Shown here piece by piece: positions 35,955 to 42,853 of a DNA stretch of 64,000 bases (the stretch's first letter is position 1; each line of letters opens with the position of its first letter). The notes beneath the pieces were generated by a model. The model was given only the letters and a program-made list of their open reading frames with translations. It ran no database searches and was not told the DNA's origin. A program made the translations under genes and the position numbers. The DNA is from Bacteroidales bacterium UBA5349 (lineage in GTDB: Bacteria > Bacteroidota > Bacteroidia > Bacteroidales > Tenuifilaceae): positions 1-64,000 of the forward strand of contig DHQB01000020.1 of NCBI GenBank assembly GCA_002410065.1, given 5' to 3'.

Positions 35955-36776
35955 ATGGAAAGGAATGTAATCGGCATTTTCGATTCTGGCGTTGGAGGGC
36001 TAACCGTTCTGAAGGAACTTTTAGGCCTGCTACCAAATAGTTCATATATCTATTTTGCCGATACTCTTAATTGCCCTTATGGACCCAAAGGGCCTAGTGA
36101 AATTATACGACTTTCAACAGCTATCACTGATTTTCTTATTAAACAAGGATGCTCAATAATTGTGGTGGCATGCAATACTGCCACAGCTGCTGCCATTGAT
36201 TATTTAAGAGCGAACTATTCGGTGCCATTTGTTGGCATGGAACCCGCTGTAAAGCCTGCAGCATTAGCCTCTAAAACAAAATCAATAGGAGTACTTGCCA
36301 CAAAAGGCACTTTTGAGGGCAGACTTTACCAAGAAACTACATCAAAGTATGCTAACAACATTAACATTTGCTACCAGATTGGGAGTGGACTAGTTGAACT
36401 GGTAGAGCAGGGAAAATCTGATTCATGCGAAGCAAAAAAACTTCTAAAAAAATATATCAGCCCAATGCTAAAAAAGGACATTGACCATTTAGTTCTTGGG
36501 TGTACCCATTACCCCTTTTTCATTCCTGCTCTCACTGATATTCTCCCAAAAAACATAACCATAGTTAATCCAGCGCCCGCTGTGGCAAAGCAAACAGCCA
36601 AGGTACTTGCCGAAATGCAGAAACCTACCGATTGCAATAATGGTGAGGAGTCCTTCGTTCAATTCTACTCAAGCGGCTCAACCGAAACCCTCAATACTCT
36701 TGTTAGCAAGATTGAGCAGGATACCGGTACCCTATTTAGGAATAAGTCCTTTAAAGGGCATATCCTGTTTTTATAA
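35955..36776 (+). CDS. murI: Glutamate racemase
   Basis: 273 residues from ATG at 35955 (MERNVIGIFDSGVGG); an upstream TTG lies inside the terminator. Makes D-glutamate for peptidoglycan. The catalytic acid/base cysteines are Cys73 in VVACNTATAAA and Cys183 in VLGCTHYPFF, with Asp10 in FDSGVGGLTVL. The protein is of normal length. It sits at the end of the envelope cluster, beyond a strong terminator, so it may use its own promoter or depend on readthrough. Confidence 0.93.
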   Translation: MERNVIGIFDSGVGGLTVLKELLGLLPNSSYIYFADTLNCPYGPKGPSEIIRLSTAITDFLIKQGCSIIVVACNTATAAAIDYLRANYSVPFVGMEPAVKPAALASKTKSIGVLATKGTFEGRLYQETTSKYANNINICYQIGSGLVELVEQGKSDSCEAKKLLKKYISPMLKKDIDHLVLGCTHYPFFIPALTDILPKNITIVNPAPAVAKQTAKVLAEMQKPTDCNNGEESFVQFYSSGSTETLNTLVSKIEQDTGTLFRNKSFKGHILFL

Positions 36777-36825
36777 AATCCATTGGCCAGTAACAGGAAA
36801 GTTTGTTTACTGGCAGATCTAGAGA

Positions 36826-37878
36826 TTAGCAACTTAGCTCCCAAAGCTCAACTTGTTCATTCCTTCGGATATCAGAAAGCCAGTTCTTTCTAGTAGAGGG
36901 TTTCTGGGTAATGGGAATATGAGTATAGTTCACTAAAGTATATCGATTGTGGTTATTAAGTTCTCGAGTTATTGGATGCTCCACTTTTAGTCCAGCAGTT
37001 TGGGCAAAAGTAGAAAACAGTATAACCAGTTTACAGCCCTTGGGTAAAACTTCGCTTGCGGATTGAAAAAATCGTTCAAAAAAATCACCATCGTAGTACA
37101 TTGCTTGATCGATACTGCTGTTAACCTTATCGGGAATCCAAGGCGGATTAAATACAACTAAATCCAAATTACTGGTATCAACCCCACTAAACAAATCAGT
37201 TTGCAGCAAACTTACTCTGTGGCTGTTACCCTGCTTTTGTAAATCAAGTTCAACGCTGTGAATGGCATTTGGATTAATATCGGTTGCAAGCACGTTGCCA
37301 ATACCATGCTTAAGCATAAAAAACGTTAGCACGCCACAACCCGTACCCAAATCCATGGCATTATTAAACGATTTACTGCGTTGCAACCACTCATCAAAAA
37401 GAGGTAAATGCTCAGTGCGTGTAGGGAAGTACGTTCCATAATATGGGTGGATTTTATGCTGCAAGTTTGGATACGATATGCCGTTGCTAAACCATTGCCA
37501 AGCCCCATTAATTCCGAGTATATCGGTAAAAGGAAGGTAGAACTCTGGGAGGTTTGGATAAAACTTGGCAAGCCAGGGAATGCTTGGGGTGTTGGTTAAA
37601 TCTACTTGAGCATTGGTAATGCGGGCAAAAACTCGTTGGCTTAACGTCCTCAGCATATCGCGGTTAGCCCGCGACGATTCATAATCGACAATGGGATATA
37701 TTTGATTAACCTGCTTTTTGAGCCACGAATAAAAGGCCATTGCAGTGCCATAGGTACCTTCAAAACAATACTTCTCACCTCGCTTTAACCCCTCAAATGC
37801 CTTACGGTTTGGCGTTGATGCCAATAAAGGAATAAAACCTTTATCCAATAGTACTGGCTCCGGATATTTTAGCTGCAT
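36826..37878 (-). CDS. SAM-dependent methyltransferase, small-domain/HemK-like class
   Basis: 350 residues. Class I methyltransferase fold in the C-terminal half: motif I MDLGTGCGVLTFFMLKHG near residue 176, ATDINPNAIHSVELD near 200, and DLVVFNPPWIPDKV near 240-253 with the NPPW catalytic-type motif of N-methyltransferases (as in PrmC, RsmC, RlmF). The N-terminal 160 residues have no clear match. The substrate may be a protein glutamine or an RNA base, but I cannot decide. It is a single gene with a TACCTTTG element upstream. Confidence 0.72.
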   Translation of the reverse strand: MQLKYPEPVLLDKGFIPLLASTPNRKAFEGLKRGEKYCFEGTYGTAMAFYSWLKKQVNQIYPIVDYESSRANRDMLRTLSQRVFARITNAQVDLTNTPSIPWLAKFYPNLPEFYLPFTDILGINGAWQWFSNGISYPNLQHKIHPYYGTYFPTRTEHLPLFDEWLQRSKSFNNAMDLGTGCGVLTFFMLKHGIGNVLATDINPNAIHSVELDLQKQGNSHRVSLLQTDLFSGVDTSNLDLVVFNPPWIPDKVNSSIDQAMYYDGDFFERFFQSASEVLPKGCKLVILFSTFAQTAGLKVEHPITRELNNHNRYTLVNYTHIPITQKPSTRKNWLSDIRRNEQVELWELSC

Positions 37879-37899
37879 ATTTTCCTTTTACAATGGTAT

Positions 37900-37907
37900 C
37901 AAAGGTA
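37900..37907 (-). promoter_or_regulatory. -7 element of the methyltransferase gene
   Basis: TACCTTTG on the minus strand, 22 bp upstream of the start codon, matches TAnnTTTG. Confidence 0.5.
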
Positions 37908-38049
37908 GGGAAATTAAGCTTGTAGTAAGCTTATCCTAAGGCAAAACCTTAACTTTTTGAAACCCTGCTCTTCTCGGTAAAACGAACAATTAAACATGAG
38001 ATCAGCAATGCAATCACCTGGCTAAATTTTAACATTAGTAGATATGTCC

Positions 38050-38057
38050 TATCTTTG
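38050..38057 (+). promoter_or_regulatory. -7 element of the PhnA-like gene
   Basis: TATCTTTG, 28 bp upstream of the ATG at 38086, matches TAnnTTTG. Confidence 0.5.
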
Positions 38058-38085
38058 GACTTTGTAAAATTATAGAAAGTTTGAT

Positions 38086-38655
38086 ATGATTTTTGAAAAA
38101 GAATTGACAGAGAGAAGTGGCTCAAAGTGCGAACTGTGTAGTTCAGTTATCGATCTGACCTCTTTTGAGGTAACCCCTCCACAAAAAAATAATGCTGATG
38201 ATTATCTGCTGGTTTGTGGCACTTGCAATGAACAGTTAAGCAACCCAGAAAAAATCAATCCCGTTCATTGGCATTGTTTAAATGACAGCATGTGGAGTCA
38301 GATCCCAGCTGTTCAGGTGGTTGCTTGGCGAATGTTGAATCAATTAAAAGGCGAAGGCTGGCCACAAGGCCTTTTAGACATGCTTTATCTTGATGAAGAA
38401 ACTTTGGCATGGGCTAAATTGGATTCTGCAGACGAAGATGCAATTAAGCATATCGATAGTAACGGGAATATTCTTCAGAATGGCGACAATGTGGTTTTGA
38501 TAAAAGATCTGAATGTAAAAGGCGGTGGGTTCACAGCCAAACGAGGAACTACCGTAAGAGGCATTCGATTGGATCCGAACAATGCCGAATTTATTGAAGG
38601 TAGAGTTGAAGGGCAGCAGATTGTAATAATAACTCAATATGTGAAAAAGAGTTGA
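38086..38655 (+). CDS. PhnA/YjdM-family zinc-ribbon protein
   Basis: 189 residues. The N-terminal zinc ribbon has CELCSS (about 15-20) and VCGTCNEQL (about 44-52). The C-terminal PhnA domain (about 118-189) reads DSNGNILQNGDNVVLIKDLNVKGG then KRGTTVRGIRL. The family name refers to phosphonoacetate hydrolase-linked or alkylphosphonate genes, but YjdM-type proteins have no established enzymatic role. Single gene with own promoter and terminator, immediately left of the carbonic-anhydrase repeat. Confidence 0.82.
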   Translation: MIFEKELTERSGSKCELCSSVIDLTSFEVTPPQKNNADDYLLVCGTCNEQLSNPEKINPVHWHCLNDSMWSQIPAVQVVAWRMLNQLKGEGWPQGLLDMLYLDEETLAWAKLDSADEDAIKHIDSNGNILQNGDNVVLIKDLNVKGGGFTAKRGTTVRGIRLDPNNAEFIEGRVEGQQIVIITQYVKKS

Positions 38656-38696
38656 TTTTCTTTTTGTTTGACTTTTAAAGCTGAGTATTAAGAAAT

Positions 38697-38732
38697 AAAA
38701 AAGTGGAGCCCGCTTTTGCACCTCCACTTTCA
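38697..38732 (+). terminator. Intrinsic terminator after the PhnA-like gene
   Basis: AAAGTGGAG pairs with CTCCACTTT around a ~13-nt loop; the 3' side is only moderately T-rich. Confidence 0.65.
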
Positions 38733-38810
38733 TCAAAATAAGCAATCGGTTAATCATTCATCTTTGCGAGATACTCAAACCCTTGATTTATAAATGAAGT
38801 TGAATAAAAA

Positions 38811-39058
38811 ACATCTACTCCTCTTCATACCAACTTTTATAAAGTAGGTATCCTTTTGTTATGCGCTGATTAATCTCTTTGGATTGGGTTACATCCATTT
38901 TCTTTACAAATTTTGCAGGTACACCTGCATATATACTGCCGGGTTCAACTTGCGTATTGGCCAATACAAGGGCATTGGCAGCCACAATAGCCCCCTCGCC
39001 TACCTCGGCATAATCAAGCACCGTAGCACCAATGCCGATTAGCGCACCAGCCCTAACC
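38811..39058 (-). repeat. Direct repeat copy A: 3' end of the gamma-carbonic-anhydrase gene
   Basis: 248 bp aligning without gaps to 41927-42174 in the same orientation (offset 3116). By eye there are 15 mismatches (about 94% identity). Homology stops sharply at the AACC after codon 93. Recombination between the two copies would remove 3.1 kb and leave one intact gene. Confidence 0.9.
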
Positions 39059-39084
39059 CATGGCACAAATATAAATACTTCCAC
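38815..39084 (-). pseudogene. Truncated gamma-carbonic-anhydrase fragment
   Basis: An 89-codon frame whose last 80 codons match the C-terminal half of the gene at 41931-42449 with three amino-acid changes. The first nine codons (MEVFIFVPW) derive from unrelated DNA. It lacks residues 1-92, including the three zinc-ligand histidines (His66, His84, His89 of the full protein), and half of the left-handed helix, so it cannot be an active enzyme. No promoter is evident. Interpreted as the displaced 3' end left when the adjacent cassette entered. Confidence 0.85.
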
Positions 39085-39571
39085 CCTTTATCAAACACAG
39101 ATTGACACATATCTATATGTTTGCAGACTTAATACTTGGTGATATTTAGTATGTTTTTCAGAATTACCTCAACCCCACTGCCGGCAACACAAAGCGCAAG
39201 CCACAGCAACGTACATGTTGTTTAATATATAGAAGAGGGGGGGGCATGTTACATTTTGCTGTATGTTTACTTGCAGTAAAACACATCCAATGCAAGCATG
39301 ATGGCGTAAGTGTAGTGGTAAATATCACTAAATTCAATGCAAACGAAACACTAGGTAACAAGAAGGGGAAGCCAATAGTCAACTAGCCATTGCTCCCCCT
39401 TCGCACGCACCTAACCAAAAAGGAAAGGAGGTAGAATGGTAAAGATATGATAAAACTTTGATGTAACTGCACAAAAAACAGTTACCTGTAGATTAAAATT
39501 ATTATGCAGTAATTTCATACTTAACAAAAGAGATTACTGCCAAACATTGTATTACAATTAAAATTTTGAAC
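39059..39571. other. Non-coding left part of the accessory cassette
   Basis: 513 bp without a convincing gene. It holds a run of eight G (39237-39244), unusual in this AT-rich DNA. An inverted repeat GTAACTG/CAGTTAC (39463-39469 and 39479-39485) lies about 90 bp before the lipoprotein gene and may be an operator or leader hairpin. A 72-codon minus-strand frame here is not protein-like. No integrase or transposase remnant is visible. Confidence 0.5.
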
Positions 39572-40237
39572 ATGAGAAAGATTATTTTTATAATTTTACT
39601 AATATTTACAGCTCTTATTTTTAGCTGTGAATCAAACCTACAAAACTTCGACGGAACAGTAGAAGAGGTTGAAAATATAGCATCAGATAACGCATATTTA
39701 AAGTTATTAGAACAAAATCCAAATCTAGATGAAATTCTTGTATTTTTGGGTGCCAGTTCTATAGAAGACTTAGACGCTAAGCTTGCTGAAAAACCTAACA
39801 ATATTGCAACTAAAGACTTGACAGATTTTCCTGAATACGTTTTATTGACAGCACAGCACAATTCTGGCAATCAACCTTCTGGAGAAGAAAAACTTGTAAC
39901 ATTAAAATTAAGTCCAGAAAATGATAACCTAAAGTTAAGTTCAACAATAAGCAAAAACGAAATTAATGATATAGGTATAATTGAGGGCATAATTTATAAC
40001 AATGATGAGCGCGCTGAAGGAATGATCTTAATAGAATATGACATAGAGAAGGAACTTTTTAGGTTCTCTATGGATGGTTTTAATTCTAAGAGGAGTTGCT
40101 TCGGTGATTGTATGGCCGCCAAAGGGAAGGAATTGGAAGACAGTAATTGGATTGAGCAAATTGCATTTTGCGCTGGTTGCCCACTAAATATGGCCGTATG
40201 GGCTGCTTCATGTGCATGGGATTGCGCAACTAATTAA
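39572..40237 (+). CDS. Lipoprotein-type precursor with C-terminal six-cysteine hydrophobic domain (candidate secreted peptide precursor)
   Basis: 221 residues from ATG at 39572 (a TTG two codons earlier is less likely). Residues 1-18 form a lipoprotein-type signal ending IFSC (Cys19). Residues ~20-172 are acidic and cysteine-free. The last 47 residues carry three spaced cysteine pairs: C176-x3-C180, C200-x2-C203 and C214-x3-C218, with Trp-rich hydrophobic sequence (NMAVWAASCAWDC). The layout, a pro-region plus a small cysteine-rich C-terminal domain next to an ABC exporter, recalls bacteriocin precursors such as halocin C8, whose pro-region gives immunity; I see no sequence proof of homology. 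It lies inside the repeat-bracketed cassette. The function is inferred only. Confidence 0.6.
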   Translation: MRKIIFIILLIFTALIFSCESNLQNFDGTVEEVENIASDNAYLKLLEQNPNLDEILVFLGASSIEDLDAKLAEKPNNIATKDLTDFPEYVLLTAQHNSGNQPSGEEKLVTLKLSPENDNLKLSSTISKNEINDIGIIEGIIYNNDERAEGMILIEYDIEKELFRFSMDGFNSKRSCFGDCMAAKGKELEDSNWIEQIAFCAGCPLNMAVWAASCAWDCATN

Positions 40238-40287
40238 CAGAAAGCAGAATCTCTGTATTACTTATTCACTGTAATAAAATGTCAACA

Positions 40288-40338
40288 TAAGTTAGGTTGA
40301 ATATTTATAGCTTAAACTATAAGTACCAACCTAACTTA
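40288..40338. repeat. Nested perfect inverted repeat between the precursor gene and the ABC operon
   Basis: Outer arms TAAGTTAGGTTG (40288-40299) and CAACCTAACTTA (40327-40338), 12 bp, perfect. Inner TTATAG/CTATAA arms enclose CTTAAA. The T run after it is poor, so it may be an attenuator, processing site or operator that sets different expression of the precursor and the exporter. Confidence 0.7.
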
Positions 40339-40384
40339 ATTATATCAATTCTGGGGAATGTTTCCCAACACAAAGATTATTTAT

Positions 40385-41074
40385 ATGGTAACAATAGAGC
40401 ATGTTAAAAAAAATTACGGTAAGGCCTCTATACTTAAGGATGTTTCATTACATGTTAAAAAAGGGAGAATACTATGCCTTCTTGGTCCAAATGGTAGCGG
40501 AAAATCGACATTAATAAACTGCATTCTTTCTCTAGTAAAATACGGTGGCATTATACGCTATAATAATTTTACAAAAAAAGATATTGGACTAATTCTCGAG
40601 GACGAAGGGTTTTGCAAGGATATGAATATATACAACAACCTTCGAATAGATTCAATGGTGAAAAAGGGGCTTATCTCAAAAGATGAGCTGCAACAATTAA
40701 TTGCTAAGGTAGAACTTGCAGGACAAGAGAAAAAATTGGTGAATAAGCTATCAATGGGCATGCGCAAACGGCTATCAATTGCTAGCGCACTAATAAACGA
40801 CCCTGATATACTTATTTGGGATGAACCCTACAATTCACTAGATCCAGAGGGTATCATCTTTTTACGAGAACTAATAATCAGCCTAAACAAAAAAGGTAAA
40901 ACGCTAATTATTAGCACCCACCTGTTAGCCGAAGTAGAAAAAATAGCTGATGATATTGCGCTTATTTACAATGGCGAAATACTGTCGGTTATGGAAATGA
41001 ATAAAATAATAGAACAATTCGAGAACTTAGAGAATTTTTATCTCCACCATATTAAAAACTCAAAAAAAGTATGA
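40385..41074 (+). CDS. ABC transporter ATP-binding protein
   Basis: 229 residues from ATG at 40385 (MVTIEHVKKNYGK); an upstream ATG would add nine unrelated residues. Walker A is GPNGSGKSTL near residue 34, the signature LSMGMRKRLSIASALIND near 121 and Walker B DILIWDEPYNSLDPEG near 142, then the H-loop ISTHLL near 176. It resembles the ATPases of bacteriocin-immunity and drug-export systems (BcrA/CcmA-like). Its stop overlaps the permease start by 4 bp (ATGA). Located in the cassette directly after the cysteine-rich precursor, so export of, or protection from, that product is the leading idea. Confidence 0.85.
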   Translation: MVTIEHVKKNYGKASILKDVSLHVKKGRILCLLGPNGSGKSTLINCILSLVKYGGIIRYNNFTKKDIGLILEDEGFCKDMNIYNNLRIDSMVKKGLISKDELQQLIAKVELAGQEKKLVNKLSMGMRKRLSIASALINDPDILIWDEPYNSLDPEGIIFLRELIISLNKKGKTLIISTHLLAEVEKIADDIALIYNGEILSVMEMNKIIEQFENLENFYLHHIKNSKKV

Positions 41075-41820
41075 GCCACATTATTTTACCCCTAAAAGTA
41101 GAGTTTATAAAACTATTTCGAAAATCGAATGTATTATTCTTATTGGTTTTAGCATATTTATATCTAACACCAATATCAACACTTTTGCAAGAAACTAAAA
41201 CGATCTCAAACGCATTGGAACTTTATACTCAGTCACAAATATCTCTTTCTATAATAAGTCTATTAGTAATGGCGATTTTCTTTACCAATAGTATTGGTAA
41301 TGATTTTGTTGAAGGATCGTACCGTAAGTTAATTGCCATAGGTTTAAATAAAAAAGAGTATATAATTGGCAAACTACTATTGACTCTATTGTTCTCAACT
41401 CTCATTTTTGGTATGAATTTATCATTGTACCTTATTTTGGGTATCACTAAGCTCGACACATCCCTATCTATGCTATCTAGCCATTTAACAGTAGCTTTAG
41501 TACTTAATCAGATTCTATCCTTGTTCACCGCTGGAGTTTTTGGGTTTTTATTTATTGCTGTTTTTCGAAATAGAGTTGTTGGGTTAGTTTTTTTTCCATT
41601 ATGGTTAAGCATTGAATTTACTTTTCGTTTAATGGAATACCATTCTGAAATAAAAATACTAACAACCTTTTCTCCAGGCAATGCACTGTTCAACCTTTAC
41701 AATACGCTAAATATTGAATTTATACCATTAATTATTGTGGTAACAACATGCATACTTTTTATAACAATAATCTACCAAAACTTAAAGCATAGGGATGAAA
41801 AAAGTCAACAATTGCAATAG
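41071..41820 (+). CDS. ABC transporter permease, ABC-2 type
   Basis: 249 residues with about six membrane helices: roughly 22-39, 58-76, 108-130, 147-172, 176-192 and 220-240. SIGNDFVEGSYRKLIAIGLNKKEYIIGKLL (about 74-103) is the cytoplasmic region typical of ABC-2 permeases such as NatB, BcrB and lantibiotic-immunity subunits. It is coupled by 4 bp to the ATPase gene. The substrate is not known. Base composition is noticeably AT-richer than the flanking core genes, consistent with acquisition. Confidence 0.78.
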   Translation: MSHIILPLKVEFIKLFRKSNVLFLLVLAYLYLTPISTLLQETKTISNALELYTQSQISLSIISLLVMAIFFTNSIGNDFVEGSYRKLIAIGLNKKEYIIGKLLLTLLFSTLIFGMNLSLYLILGITKLDTSLSMLSSHLTVALVLNQILSLFTAGVFGFLFIAVFRNRVVGLVFFPLWLSIEFTFRLMEYHSEIKILTTFSPGNALFNLYNTLNIEFIPLIIVVTTCILFITIIYQNLKHRDEKSQQLQ

Positions 41821-41926
41821 AGACCCACTCACATCATATCCTCTGCTGTATTGAAGTTTATTGATTTACTGCCTAGAATTCAATCGCACAATAAGGTAGA
41901 GCAAACCATCTAATCAATCTTCCATA

Positions 41927-42174
41927 ACATCTACTCCTCTTCATACCAACTTTTATACAAGAGGTATCCCTTGGCTATACGCTGATTAATCTCTTTGGAT
42001 TGGGTTACATCCATTTTCTTTACAAATTTTGCAGGTACACCTGCATATATACTGCCGGGTTCAACTTGCATATTGGCCAATACAAGGGCATTGGCAGCCA
42101 CAATAGCCCCCTCGCCTACCTCGGCATAATCAAGCACAGTAGCACCAATACCTATAAGTGCTCCAGACCTAACC
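41927..42174 (-). repeat. Direct repeat copy B inside the intact gamma-carbonic-anhydrase gene
   Basis: Partner of 38811-39058; 248 bp, same strand, about 94% identical. Together with copy A it brackets a 2,868-bp cassette. Confidence 0.9.
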
Positions 42175-42449
42175 GTTGCACCATGTACCGTAGCATTATG
42201 GCCAATAGAAACATCGTCCTCAAGGGTAACAATTGACTTTTGATATGTTGTATGCAAAACTGCATTATCTTGAACACTAACCCTATTACCAATGCGAATT
42301 GGATTCACATCACCCCTAAGCACAGCACCATACCATATACTGCAATCATCTCCAATTTCAACATCACCAATAATTACGGCAGTTTCAGCAATAAAACAAT
42401 TCTTCCCAATCTTTGGGGTTTTACCATTTAGTTTTCTTATTAAAGGCAT
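41931..42449 (-). CDS. Gamma-class carbonic anhydrase family protein
   Basis: 172 residues, full length. Left-handed beta-helix of hexapeptide repeats (IGDVEIGDDCSIW, GNRVSVQDNAVL) with zinc ligands His66 (AVLHTTY), His84 and His89 (SIGHNATVHG). A C-terminal helix ends KSWYEEE. Gamma-CA proteins of this YrdA type hydrate CO2 or act in related acyl/metal chemistry; activity of individual members varies. The final 80 codons are duplicated beyond the accessory cassette. A TATCTTTG element at 42473-42480 lies upstream on the same strand. Confidence 0.88.
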   Translation of the reverse strand: MPLIRKLNGKTPKIGKNCFIAETAVIIGDVEIGDDCSIWYGAVLRGDVNPIRIGNRVSVQDNAVLHTTYQKSIVTLEDDVSIGHNATVHGATVRSGALIGIGATVLDYAEVGEGAIVAANALVLANMQVEPGSIYAGVPAKFVKKMDVTQSKEINQRIAKGYLLYKSWYEEE

Positions 42450-42853
42450 CGTTATTCTGTTTTATACTATAACAAAGATATGCCAAGTTAGGTTGATGAG
42501 AAACTAAAATTCCATAAGAATTAGCAAAGTGGTTTAACAAAGTCAATATCTGCCTTTATAAAAAGAAGAGCTACAACAGCACTTTTACAGACTGTTGCAC
42601 TCAATAACTGACGATTAGGTTAAACACCTCCGAAAACGTTTTAAACCTGATATAAATCATGTTGTAAAACAATCAAAAAAAAAAGATTCAGCGTTTTTCC
42701 TTCTATAAAATGGTTAATTTTGTGTCATAATTTCAAAGCAGAGGTTTATATTAAAAAGCCTGTAAATAAAGAAATATGCATATGAAATGGGATATCTGTT
42801 TTATATGCATTTAAATTTTTTGCTACTTCAAAATCATATAAACACAAACCACT
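42450..42853. promoter_or_regulatory. Divergent regulatory region between gamma-CA and korA
   Basis: 404 bp without genes. A minus-strand TATCTTTG (42473-42480) serves the gamma-CA gene, and TAATTTTG (42715-42722) probably serves korA, giving a leader of about 120 nt. In that leader ATGCATAT (42776-42783) and ATATGCAT (42803-42810) form an inverted repeat around 19 nt. I see no other structure. Confidence 0.45.

Noticed and set aside
39164..39382. 72-codon minus-strand frame in the accessory cassette
   Set aside because: Low-complexity, cysteine-scattered sequence with no domain and no promoter; probably chance in non-coding DNA.
42485..42496. AAGTTAGGTTGA shared by the gamma-CA upstream region and the cassette hairpin
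   Set aside because: 12-mers recur by chance many times in 64 kb of AT-rich DNA, so the sharing alone is not evidence of common regulation; mentioned only with the hairpin.
42776..42810. ATGCATAT/ATATGCAT inverted repeat in the korA leader as a regulator site
   Set aside because: Short, AT-rich and itself nearly palindromic, so too likely by chance to claim as an operator.
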